Below, in pieces: positions 1-5,970 of a stretch of 6,061 nt of DNA. Below the pieces are notes generated by a model. It had not been told where the DNA came from. It saw nothing but the letters and a program-made list of their open reading frames with translations, and searched no databases. The DNA is from Candidatus Thiosymbion ectosymbiont of Robbea hypermnestra (GTDB taxonomy: Bacteria; Pseudomonadota; Gammaproteobacteria; Chromatiales; Chromatiaceae), in NCBI GenBank assembly GCA_020443945.1, contig JAIZWN010000241.1, positions 1-6,061 on the forward strand, written 5' to 3'. Each line of letters starts with the position of its first letter. The first letter of the stretch is position 1. The translations under genes were made by a program, and so were the position numbers.

Positions 1-81
1 CTCAGGGGCGGTCGAAGAGCCAACCCAGTGGTGGCGCTTGGTACGGCGTCCTTAACCGGATCGAAGTGAAGCCATTGATCC

Positions 82-121
82 CCCCTCTCCCTGCCACCCC
101 TCTCCCGCCAGGGGCGAGGGG
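82..121. repeat. tandem C-rich repeat with imperfect hairpin
   Basis: Two adjacent copies of CCCCTCTCCC(T)GCCA lie at 82-96 and 97-110. The second copy is followed by GGGGCGAGGGG. Bases 97-106 and 112-121 can pair as a 10-bp stem with one T/C mismatch and a 5-base loop. No T-run follows on either side, so this is not a standard rho-independent terminator. The pattern resembles short dispersed CCCTCTCCC/GGGAGAGGG repeats seen between genes in GC-rich proteobacteria. That resemblance is from memory and could not be searched. Confidence 0.45.
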
Positions 122-185
122 CTTTGGGCCGTAGCCAGCCTGGTAGAACCGGGGCTGACCTGGACCGCGCGGCATGGTTTGAGTT

Positions 186-202
186 TTTAGACAGCCTCTA
201 AA
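186..202. repeat. short perfect inverted repeat
   Basis: TTTAGA and TCTAAA flank a 5-base loop (CAGCC), giving a perfect 6-bp AT-rich inverted repeat in a GC-rich surround, about 40 bases past the ybeY stop. Read leftwards, the sequence GGCTGTCTAAAAAC begins inside it and faintly recalls the terminal repeats of some insertion sequences. It could also be a weak transcription end signal. Neither reading can be proved from the sequence. Confidence 0.3.
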
Positions 203-238
203 TCAGCTGGAACGCTTTGTGGATTCGGGACTGCAAAG

Positions 239-254
239 GGATACTCAAGTATCC
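239..254. repeat. perfect palindrome spanning the ybeY stop codon
   Basis: GGATACT and AGTATCC are perfect 7-base complements separated by two bases. The ybeY stop codon (TGA read leftwards, 247-245) falls across the centre. In RNA this could form a small hairpin of 6-7 bp at the 3' end of the reading frame. No uridine run follows it, so a terminator role is not supported. Confidence 0.4.
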
Positions 255-703
255 GCGTAAGGTGCGGGGAATCCTAACCCCAAGAGGATACGCCTTTCCA
301 GCCCTTCCATTTCCGTCGCCTCGGCGGTGTCCGAATGGTCGTAACCCAGGAGATGCAGCACCCCATGGACCACCAGGTGGGCCCAGTGGGCCTCGACCGG
401 CTTGCCTTGCTCTCGGGCCTCGCGGACCACCAGCGGGGCGCAGATCGCCAGATCTCCCAGCAGATCAGAATCCGTCACGCCCGGTAAGGGATCGCAGGGA
501 AAAGACAACACATTCGTCGCCCCATGCCGGTCGCGGAAGCGCCGATTGAGCGCGGCCGCTTCGGCCTCGTCCACCAGCCGGATGCTCAGCTCCGTATTTG
601 CCCGCCGGCCCGCCAGAGCCGCCTCCGCCCATCGACGGAATTGCCCGTATGCGGGCAGCCCCGGCGCCGTCGAGGCATTCTGAATCGCCAGTTCCAACAT
701 CAT
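245..703 (-). CDS. ybeY: endoribonuclease YbeY (16S rRNA maturation / ribosome quality control)
   Basis: YbeY is a zinc-dependent endoribonuclease of the UPF0054 family that acts in 16S rRNA 3' end maturation and in removal of defective ribosomes in the cytoplasm. The 152-residue product carries the family signature HGVLHLLGYDH at residues 113-123, with the three zinc-binding histidines at 113, 117 and 123, and the conserved TNVLSFP at about 63-69. The length is typical. The reading frame stays open far upstream into phoH, but the family N terminus (MMLELAIQ) fixes the start at one of two adjacent ATG codons, 703 or 700; no clear ribosome binding site precedes them. The gene follows phoH by 67 bases on the same strand, the usual ybeZ-ybeY order, so the two are probably cotranscribed. 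Confidence 0.95.
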   Translation of the reverse strand: MMLELAIQNASTAPGLPAYGQFRRWAEAALAGRRANTELSIRLVDEAEAAALNRRFRDRHGATNVLSFPCDPLPGVTDSDLLGDLAICAPLVVREAREQGKPVEAHWAHLVVHGVLHLLGYDHSDTAEATEMEGLERRILLGLGFPAPYADT

Positions 704-770
704 GTGGTTCGTGTCAACGGATGAAAAACCGTCGCTCGGCGTTAACCGTCGACGATCCCCGGCAGAATAT

Positions 771-1751
771 TCAGGTATTGCGTGAACGCTTGTGATCGAA
801 GGCGTCATAGGCCTCGACGATGCGTTGTACCAGGGCATGGCGCACGACGTCCCCGGCATTGAAGAAGGTGAAGCTGATCTCCTCCACATGCCGCAGAATC
901 TCGACCGCCTGGCGCAGCCCCGAGGGCTGCCCATGGGGCAGATCCACCTGGGTAAGGTCACCGGTGACCACGGCGGTGGAGCCGAAGCCGATGCGGGTCA
1001 GAAACATCTTCATCTGCTCGGGCGTGGTGTTCTGGGCCTCGTCCAGGATGATAAAGGCGTCGTTCAGGGTGCGGCCCCGCATATAGGCCAGGGGAGCGAT
1101 CTCGATCACATGACGCTCGATGAACTTATTCACCTTCTCGAAGCCGAGCATCTCATACAGGGCGTCATAGAGGGGTCGCAGATAGGGATCGACCTTCTGA
1201 GCCAGGTCTCCGGGCAGAAAGCCGAGCCGCTCCCCCGCCTCCACCGCCGGGCGCACCAGGACCAATCGGCGTACCCGGTCGGACTCCAGGGACTCCACCG
1301 CGCAGGCCACCGCCAGATAGGTCTTCCCGGTGCCGGCGGGACCGACCCCGAAGTTGATGTCGTTGCGCAGGATAGCATGCAGATACTGCTGCTGATTCGG
1401 CCCCCGCGCGCGGACCAGGGCGCGCCTGGTCTTGATGACCAGATCCGGCAAGTGGTCCTCGGCGCCGTCCGGCAGGGCATCCACCCCGGACTCCTGCAGA
1501 TGCAGGTGGAGCCGCTCCGGGGTCAGGGTCTCGTCCGCGCTCGCCCGGTAGAGCGCGCGCAATACCCGGGCCCCGGCGGCCACCGACCGGCGCTCGCCGA
1601 TCAGGCGGAAGACGGGGCCGCGGTTGTTGATCTCGATACCGAGCCGGGCTTCGATCTGGCGCAGATGCCGATCGCACTGCCCGCACAGGTTGGCCAAGCG
1701 CCCGTTGTCCTGCGGCAGCTCGAGATCGAGGGTTTCCGGATGAGTAGACAA
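771..1751 (-). CDS. ybeZ: PhoH family ATPase (YbeZ-like)
   Basis: This is a PhoH/YbeZ P-loop ATPase, a cytoplasmic nucleotide-binding protein that works with YbeY in RNA metabolism; its exact substrate is not settled. Numbered from the TTG at 1751 (326 residues), the Walker A motif GPAGTGKT is at 137-144 and Walker B AFIILDEAQN begins at 232, with Asp237-Glu238. Long blocks typical of the family are present, such as RPAVEAGE, FLPGDLAQKVDPYLRPLYDAL, PLAYMRGRTLNDAF and TRIGFGS. The N-terminal LANLCGQ...RQIEARLGIEINNRG region also matches. The start is uncertain. Family alignment favours the TTG at 1751, but the frame stays open to an ATG at 1808 and a GTG at 1817, just downstream of a candidate -10 box. 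None has a convincing ribosome binding site. ybeY lies 67 bases downstream. The divergent neighbour is gmhB rather than miaB as in E. coli. Confidence 0.95.
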   Translation of the reverse strand: MSTHPETLDLELPQDNGRLANLCGQCDRHLRQIEARLGIEINNRGPVFRLIGERRSVAAGARVLRALYRASADETLTPERLHLHLQESGVDALPDGAEDHLPDLVIKTRRALVRARGPNQQQYLHAILRNDINFGVGPAGTGKTYLAVACAVESLESDRVRRLVLVRPAVEAGERLGFLPGDLAQKVDPYLRPLYDALYEMLGFEKVNKFIERHVIEIAPLAYMRGRTLNDAFIILDEAQNTTPEQMKMFLTRIGFGSTAVVTGDLTQVDLPHGQPSGLRQAVEILRHVEEISFTFFNAGDVVRHALVQRIVEAYDAFDHKRSRNT

Positions 1752-1832
1752 AATGGTGGCAAAATAGCGGCGTGGGAGGAAGCAGCGGATGCCTCGCGCC
1801 ACTCGCATCGGCTCCACGCGACTCTCAATGAA

Positions 1833-1838
1833 ATTATA
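1833..1838 (-). promoter_or_regulatory. candidate -10 box for phoH-ybeY
   Basis: The complement of 1833-1838 reads TATAAT, the exact consensus of a sigma-70 -10 element, in AT-rich DNA upstream of phoH. No good -35 hexamer is found 16-19 bases upstream (ATCCAT or AATCCA at best). Transcription would begin near 1826, leaving a leader of about 75 bases to the TTG at 1751, or about 18 bases to the ATG at 1808. AT-rich sequence alone can produce this match by chance. Confidence 0.3.
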
Positions 1839-1950
1839 AAGAAAGATAAGAAAAAATGGATTAAAGTGAGCAAAAAGGAATATTCATCCAAATACGATAG
1901 GCACAAAACGCGGATATGGCAAGCTACTATTCGGCGTTGGTCCGACGGCG

Positions 1951-1983
1951 CCCGGAAAAATGCGGGGAGGCAATCTTTCCGGG
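1951..1983. repeat. 8-bp inverted repeat upstream of gmhB, possible operator
   Basis: CCCGGAAA (1951-1958) and TTTCCGGG (1976-1983) are perfect complements separated by 17 bases, in the spacer 67 bases before the gmhB start. It could be a protein-binding dyad or a leader hairpin in the gmhB-plsC-ettA transcript. No U-run follows, so a terminator is unlikely. The function is unknown. Confidence 0.35.
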
Positions 1984-2049
1984 TTTCCTGAAGCCGGCCA
2001 GCACAGCTTGAAGTCGCCCCCATCAACCATTCAAATCCAACCTTCCATC

Positions 2050-2610
2050 ATGAATGAGAATACCAAGGACGCCAAACTCATCATTCTCGACCGAGACGGC
2101 GTTATCAACCAGGACTCCGACGACTACATCAAAAGCGTAGAGGAGTGGATCCCCATTCCGGGCAGCCTGGAGGCAATCGCCCGCCTGAACCATGCGGGGT
2201 ATCGGGTCATCGTAGCGACAAACCAATCCGGCCTGGGCCGCGGTTACTTCGATATCGATACCCTCAACGCGATACACAACAGGATGCAACAGAAGCTTGC
2301 GGCACTCGGCGCGCAGATAGAGGCCATCTTCCTCTGCCCCCACACCCCCAACACCCATTGCCGCTGCCGGAAACCCCTTCCCGGCCTGCTCGAGGATATC
2401 GCGGAGCGGCTACGAACCGACCTGACGGGAATACCGATGATCGGCGATTCACTTAAGGACATTCAGGTGGCAACCGCAGTCGGCGCCTCGCCCTCGCTCG
2501 TTCTTACCGGAAAAGGCCAATCAGCTGCCGAAAAACACAGGGATGACCTGACCGGTGTACCTATCTACCAAGACCTTTCCACCGCCGTAGACGCACTTCT
2601 GGCCGGTTGA
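2050..2610 (+). CDS. gmhB: D-glycero-beta-D-manno-heptose-1,7-bisphosphate 7-phosphatase
   Basis: GmhB removes the 7-phosphate of D-glycero-D-manno-heptose-1,7-bisphosphate in the cytoplasm, a step of ADP-heptose synthesis for the lipopolysaccharide inner core. The 186-residue product shows the HAD-superfamily order: motif I LDRDGVIN with the nucleophile Asp14 and acid/base Asp16, motif II TNQSG at 57-61, Lys108 in CRKP, and motif IV GDSLKD at 132-137. A zinc-binding set typical of GmhB is present: Cys96, His98, Cys104 and Cys106. The loop between the two halves of the zinc site is short (TPNTH), as in many non-enteric homologues. The frame is open back to 1960, but family length and the KLIILDRDG start favour the ATG at 2050. 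No Shine-Dalgarno sequence is evident. The acyltransferase gene begins 6 bases after its stop. The sequence does not settle whether the alpha or beta anomer is preferred. Confidence 0.93.
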   Translation: MNENTKDAKLIILDRDGVINQDSDDYIKSVEEWIPIPGSLEAIARLNHAGYRVIVATNQSGLGRGYFDIDTLNAIHNRMQQKLAALGAQIEAIFLCPHTPNTHCRCRKPLPGLLEDIAERLRTDLTGIPMIGDSLKDIQVATAVGASPSLVLTGKGQSAAEKHRDDLTGVPIYQDLSTAVDALLAG

Positions 2611-2616
2611 TCCGTA

Positions 2617-3342
2617 ATGATGACTACACTCAGGTCGGTTCTGCATCTGTTCTTCTTGTCGGTCACCGTCATTTTCTATGCCCTGCCCCTCAGCACCCTC
2701 GGGTGGCTCCTACCCTACCGATGGATTGCAAAGGTCGGCCGGCACTGGGGAAAGATCAATCTTCGCGCACTGGAGCTGATCTGCAGGCTCGGTTACCAGG
2801 TACAGGGTGAGGAAAACCTGCCATCGTCCAGCTGCATTGTCATCTGCAAGCACCAGTCGGCCTGGGAGAGCATCGCATTACAGGTGCTTCTACCACCGGA
2901 GCACACCTGGATATTGAAACGGGAATTACTATGGATACCCTTCTTCGGATGGGCGCTTGCGGTCTATCGACCAATCGCAATCGATCGCGGCAATGCCTAT
3001 CGCTCGGTTCGAAAATTGCTCGATCGCGGCAAGTACTGGCTGGATAAGGGGCGCTGGGTCGTCATCTTCCCGGAAGGCACACGGGTAGCCGCGGGGAAAA
3101 GAAAACCCTACCAAAAAGGCGGCGCCACGCTGGCGCAAAAAACGGGCTACCCGATACTCCCGATTGCCCACAACGCGGGAGTATTCTGGCGTCGCAGGGA
3201 TTTCAGGAAACGCCCGGGAAAAATCACCCTGGTGATCGGAAAACCATTGGACCCCACGGGGCTTTCCTCGGACGAGATCCATCGGCGCGTCGAGGAATGG
3301 ATCGAGGGAACCGTAGCAAAGCTCCCTTGCGAACGCGAATAA
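2617..3342 (+). CDS. PlsC-type 1-acyl-sn-glycerol-3-phosphate acyltransferase family protein
   Basis: This is a 241-residue membrane-associated acyltransferase of the LPLAT/PlsC family, which usually moves an acyl group to the sn-2 position of lysophosphatidic acid to make phosphatidic acid. A hydrophobic N-terminal segment (about residues 7-33) should anchor it in the inner membrane. The catalytic block is KHQSAWES, His79 with Glu84, so the usual HX4D is HX4E here. The second signature FPEGTR is at 151-156, and YPILPIA at about 187 gives the later family motif. The ATG at 2617 is followed directly by a second ATG at 2620; either could be used. It starts 6 bases after gmhB and ends 23 bases before ettA, so translational coupling and one transcript are likely. 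An acyltransferase next to gmhB is common in gammaproteobacteria. The acyl donor and acceptor cannot be read from sequence. Confidence 0.9.
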   Translation: MMTTLRSVLHLFFLSVTVIFYALPLSTLGWLLPYRWIAKVGRHWGKINLRALELICRLGYQVQGEENLPSSSCIVICKHQSAWESIALQVLLPPEHTWILKRELLWIPFFGWALAVYRPIAIDRGNAYRSVRKLLDRGKYWLDKGRWVVIFPEGTRVAAGKRKPYQKGGATLAQKTGYPILPIAHNAGVFWRRRDFRKRPGKITLVIGKPLDPTGLSSDEIHRRVEEWIEGTVAKLPCERE

Positions 3343-3663
3343 TCGTTCTTCAGGTATCAGCGACTATGGCACAGTACATCTTCACCATGAATCGGGTCGG
3401 TAAGCTGGTGCCGCCCAAGCGCTTCATCCTGCGCGACATCTCCCTGTCCTTCTTTCCCGGCGCCAAGATCGGCGTGCTCGGGCTCAACGGCGCGGGCAAA
3501 TCCAGCCTGTTGCGCATCATGGCCGGGATCGACACCGAGATCGAGGGCGAGGCCCGGCCCCAGCCCGGCATCAAGGTCGGCTACCTGCCCCAGGAGCCCC
3601 GGCTCGATGAGACCACAGACATGCGCGGCAACCTGGAAACGGCCCTCGGCCACATCAAGCAGG

Positions 3664-3672
3664 CCCTAGGAA
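3664..3672 (+). other. ettA frameshift site 1 (+1)
   Basis: The sequence reads GCC CTA GGA A. Removing the A at 3668 gives CTG GAA CGC CTG GAC (Leu-Glu-Arg-Leu-Asp), which continues the EttA alignment into VYAAYAEADADF. In the downstream frame a TAG at 3667-3669 sits directly before the shift, so that frame cannot be entered from further upstream. Confidence 0.85.
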
Positions 3673-4185
3673 CGCCTGGACGCCGTATATGCCGCCTATG
3701 CGGAGGCCGACGCGGACTTCGACGCCCTGGCCAAGGAGCAGGCGGAGCTCGAAGACCTGATCCAGGCCACCGACGGCCACAACCTGGAACGCACCCTGGA
3801 GGTAGCCGCCGATGCCCTGCGCCTGCCGCCCTGGGAAGCGGACGTGAGCCGGCTCTCCGGGGGCGAACGGCGGCGCGTGGCCCTGTGCCGACTGCTGCTG
3901 GAAAAGCCCGACATGCTGTTGCTGGACGAACCCACCAACCACCTGGACGCCGAATCCGTGGCCTGGCTGGAGCGCTTCCTGCACGAATATCCGGGCACCG
4001 TGGTGGCGGTGACCCACGACCGCTACTTCCTGGACAAGGTAGCCGGCTGGATCCTCGAGCTCGACCGTGGTCACGGCATCCCCTGGGAGGGCAACTACTC
4101 CTCCTGGCTGGAGCAGAAGGAAAAGCGCCTCGCCCTGGAGCAAAAGCAGGAGGCCGCGCGCATCCGCACCATGCAGCAGGAGCTG

Positions 4186-4195
4186 GCATGTGCGG
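4186..4195 (+). other. ettA frameshift site 2 (-2)
   Basis: EttA proteins have an aromatic-Val-Arg step here (E. coli ELEWVRQ). The window has GCA TGTG CGG, four bases where six (TGG GTG for Trp-Val) are expected. Two G residues appear to be missing from a GGG run. Downstream the frame gives RANPKGRHAKSKARLARF. Confidence 0.85.
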
Positions 4196-4258
4196 GCCAA
4201 CCCCAAGGGCCGCCACGCCAAGAGCAAGGCGCGCCTGGCCCGCTTCGAGGAGCTCCAG

Positions 4259-4268
4259 TCCGCCCGAC
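4259..4268 (+). other. ettA frameshift site 3 (+1)
   Basis: TCC GCC C GAC TTC contains one C too many in a CCC run (4263-4265). Removing it joins FEELQSA to DFQGRNETNELY, matching the EttA pattern FEELxSxxxQxRNETNE. This shift brings the reading frame back to that of the start codon. Confidence 0.85.
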
Positions 4269-4880
4269 TTCCAGGGCCGCAACGAAACCAACGAGCTCTA
4301 CATCCCCCCCGGTCCGCGTCTGGGCGACCTGGTGATCGAAGCCAAAGGGCTACGCAAGGCCTACGGCGACAACCTACTCTACGAAGACCTCTCCTTCGAC
4401 CTGCCCAAAGGAGGCATCGTCGGCATTATCGGACCCAACGGCGCCGGCAAGACCACCCTGTTTCGCCTCCTCACCGGTCAGGAACAAGCGGACGCGGGGG
4501 AGCTGCGCATCGGCGACACGGTAGAGATCGCCTGCGTGGACCAGAGCCGCGACGCCCTCGACGGCGCCAAGACCGTCTGGGAGGAAATCTCCGACGGCGC
4601 CGACAACATCCTTGTCGGGCGCTACGAAATGCCCTCGCGGGCCTACTGCAGCCGCTTCAACTTCAAGGGCACGGACCAGCAGAAACGCATCGGCGACCTC
4701 TCCGGCGGCGAGCGCAACCGGGTCCATCTGGCAAAGCTGCTCAAGCGCGGCGGCAACCTATTGCTGCTCGACGAGCCCACCAACGACCTGGACGTAGAGA
4801 CCCTGCGGGCGCTCGAAGAGGCCCTGCTCGCCTTTCCGGGCTGTGCCCTGGTCATCAGCCACGACCGCTGGTTCCTGGAT

Positions 4881-4916
<36 letters not shown>

Positions 4917-5033
4917 TCCCAGGCGACCTGGTTCGAGGGCAACTACGCGGACTACGAGGCGGACCGCCGTCGCCGGCTGGGAGACGCGGCGGACCAACCC
5001 CACCGCATCAAATACCGCCAGCTTTCCGGCTGA

Positions 5034-5099
5034 CCCGACCCGGCCCTCCAAATCGGCGGCTACTTGCGGCGGCAAAAAACCAATCGTCGGCGCCGGCTA
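5034..5099. other. convergent gene junction, no clear terminator
   Basis: This 66-base gap lies between the stop of rightward ettA and the stop of the leftward DUF2233 gene. Read leftwards, a T6 run (5081-5076) follows the GC-rich GCCGGCGCCGAC, but no stem with a usable loop pairs immediately before it. A terminator is expected here from the convergent layout but is not demonstrated. Confidence 0.35.
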
Positions 5100-5858
5100 T
5101 CAAGACCCCGGCGGGTCGGACACCTCGGAGACAATCCCGATCATGGTCGTAAACCGACGCCAGGGCCAGCCGCCGTAACGACGCAGCTTGGGGGCATACA
5201 TGGCGGAGATATTCCCATCCAGGTAAAGGGCATCGGGACACTGGAGCCGGTCCCGGAACAGGGTGCCGAAATCGTGGAAATTCACCGGTTCATCGGAGAT
5301 GGCGAAAACCACGCGCCCCTCCCGGTCGATGCCCACCCCGTTGCGAATGTACTTGCTGTGATAGCCCGCGATAAAGCGGGGATGCAGGCGTCCTCCAATC
5401 ACCAGCATAGGTCCTGACTGGATGGCGTTGATTACCCGACCCCGCGGTTGGTAATCCCCGGTCTCGACCACCCGCGCGCCTGCCTCCGTGATATAAAAGA
5501 CGCCATTGGGCAAGAGAAAGAAATTCCCCCCGCCCGTTTCGCGCGTGAGTCGGTAATAGCGCCTTCCGTTCTCGATATACAAACCGAGCGGCGTGAATTG
5601 CTCCGAATAGATCCCGCCATTCACGGCGAAGAGCAATTTGCGCCCCTGGGTCGCCAGGGCATGGCGCAGGGCATGGATACTGCCGTAAGGAGTGCCATCC
5701 TCGCGTTTCCAGAAAAAGCGCAACCGCTGCTCCTCACCCTTGGCCAGCCGATAGACATCGAACCCCGATCCCTGATGGAAAACCCGGATAGCGGTGGCGC
5801 CCAAGGTTGGACCCACGAGCATGGATAGAACAGCCGCAAGACAAAGCAACCTCGACAT
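5100..5858 (-). CDS. secreted phosphodiester glycosidase-like protein (DUF2233/NAGPA domain, YigE-like)
   Basis: This 252-residue protein resembles the DUF2233/NAGPA family, named after the human enzyme that uncovers mannose-6-phosphate by hydrolysing an N-acetylglucosamine phosphodiester. Bacterial members such as E. coli YigE have no firm function. Visible family landmarks are NGGIY at 80-84, AIQSGPML at 145-152, RNGVGI at 172-177, SDEPVNFHDFG at 188-198 and the ALYLDGNISAMY block at 210-221. The start at 5858 is chosen because MSRLLCLAAVLSMLVGPTLGA is a good signal peptide (charged start, hydrophobic core, probable cleavage after Ala21). An upstream in-frame GTG at 6002 would bury it. The purine-rich AGGATAGGG before the ATG may serve as ribosome binding site. 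The mature protein is probably periplasmic. The gene is convergent with ettA and has no functional link to it that I can see. Confidence 0.85.
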   Translation of the reverse strand: MSRLLCLAAVLSMLVGPTLGATAIRVFHQGSGFDVYRLAKGEEQRLRFFWKREDGTPYGSIHALRHALATQGRKLLFAVNGGIYSEQFTPLGLYIENGRRYYRLTRETGGGNFFLLPNGVFYITEAGARVVETGDYQPRGRVINAIQSGPMLVIGGRLHPRFIAGYHSKYIRNGVGIDREGRVVFAISDEPVNFHDFGTLFRDRLQCPDALYLDGNISAMYAPKLRRYGGWPWRRFTTMIGIVSEVSDPPGS

Positions 5859-5882
5859 CCGCCCTATCCTACATCCTGAGCA

Positions 5883-5956
5883 GCCGAATGATAAACCGCG
5901 TCGGCAAACAACAGCTGTCGCCGAATCGGCATTGCCGACGCACTTATAAACTCGGC
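5883..5956. repeat. cluster of overlapping inverted repeats (TCGGC/GCCGA) upstream of the DUF2233 gene
   Basis: GCGTCGGCAA (5898-5907) and TTGCCGACGC (5932-5941) form a perfect 10-bp inverted repeat around a 24-base loop. Inside the loop are the palindrome ACAGCTGT (5911-5918) and GCCGAATCGGC (5920-5930). A competing stem, TCGGCA (5926-5931) with TGCCGA (5933-5938), shares the right arm. TCGGC or its complement GCCGA occurs six times between 5883 and 5956. The cluster lies between the candidate promoter and the start codon, so it could be a structured 5' leader or a multi-site operator. Confidence 0.6.
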
Positions 5957-5970
5957 GAGAACCCCGCCAA
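5943..5970 (-). promoter_or_regulatory. candidate sigma-70 promoter for the DUF2233 gene
   Basis: Read leftwards, TTGGCG (5970-5965) and TATAAG (5948-5943) are separated by 16 bases, giving four of six and five of six matches to the -35 and -10 consensus. Transcription would start near 5936, within the right arm of the inverted-repeat cluster, leaving a leader of roughly 75-80 bases before the ATG at 5858. Prediction by eye only. Confidence 0.35.

Larger units (their letters stand above)
1..244. other. gene-free region with repeat-like sequence at the window's left edge
   Basis: I recognise no gene in this stretch, which lies downstream of ybeY. In E. coli the next gene after ybeY is ybeX (corC), but none of the three leftward frames reads like the start of a CorC protein. 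What can be seen is a C-rich tandem repeat with a hairpin at 82-121, an inverted repeat at 186-202, and a palindrome at the end of ybeY. A 57-codon leftward frame (175 down to 2) is open, but it is rich in Gly, Pro and Arg, runs straight through the repeat and matches no family I know. This is inferred to be intergenic, possibly a dispersed repeat or a mobile-element remnant. Confidence 0.5.
1818..2049. other. AT-rich divergent intergenic region between phoH and gmhB
   Basis: This is the only strongly AT-rich stretch in the window, especially about 1825-1905, and it separates two divergent units, so it must hold promoters for both. Read leftwards it contains a perfect TATAAT (1838-1833). Rightwards, TACGAT (1893-1898) and TACTAT (1925-1930) are possible -10 boxes, but neither has a good -35 partner. 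An 8-bp perfect inverted repeat lies at 1951-1983. Frames that run through here are extensions of phoH and gmhB with no family similarity. Confidence 0.6.

Noticed and set aside
2..175. 57-codon leftward open frame starting at 175
   Set aside because: It is rich in Gly, Pro and Arg, passes through the C-rich repeat, has no ribosome binding site and matches no family I recognise.
792..1991. Long 399-codon rightward open frame opposite phoH
   Set aside because: It lies antisense to a clear PhoH gene and its translation has the composition of a GC-rich shadow frame with no domain.
1960..2049. N-terminal extension of GmhB from the ATG at 1960
   Set aside because: The extra 30 residues have no family counterpart, overlap the dyad at 1951-1983, and would make the protein longer than usual.
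3660..3675. Programmed +1 ribosomal frameshifting in ettA at CTAGGAA
   Set aside because: The site lacks a known slippery sequence, since tRNA for CTA cannot re-pair on TAG. Two further shifts would also be needed in the same gene, including a -2. Indels or sequencing errors explain all three better.
3581..4291. Leftward 236-codon frame inside ettA
   Set aside because: It is antisense to ettA and its Arg/Pro/Gly-rich translation has no recognisable motif.
5070..5100. Rho-independent terminator for the DUF2233 gene
   Set aside because: A T6 run is present on the leftward strand, but the GC-rich bases before it are a loop-less palindrome and do not form a proper stem next to the T-run.
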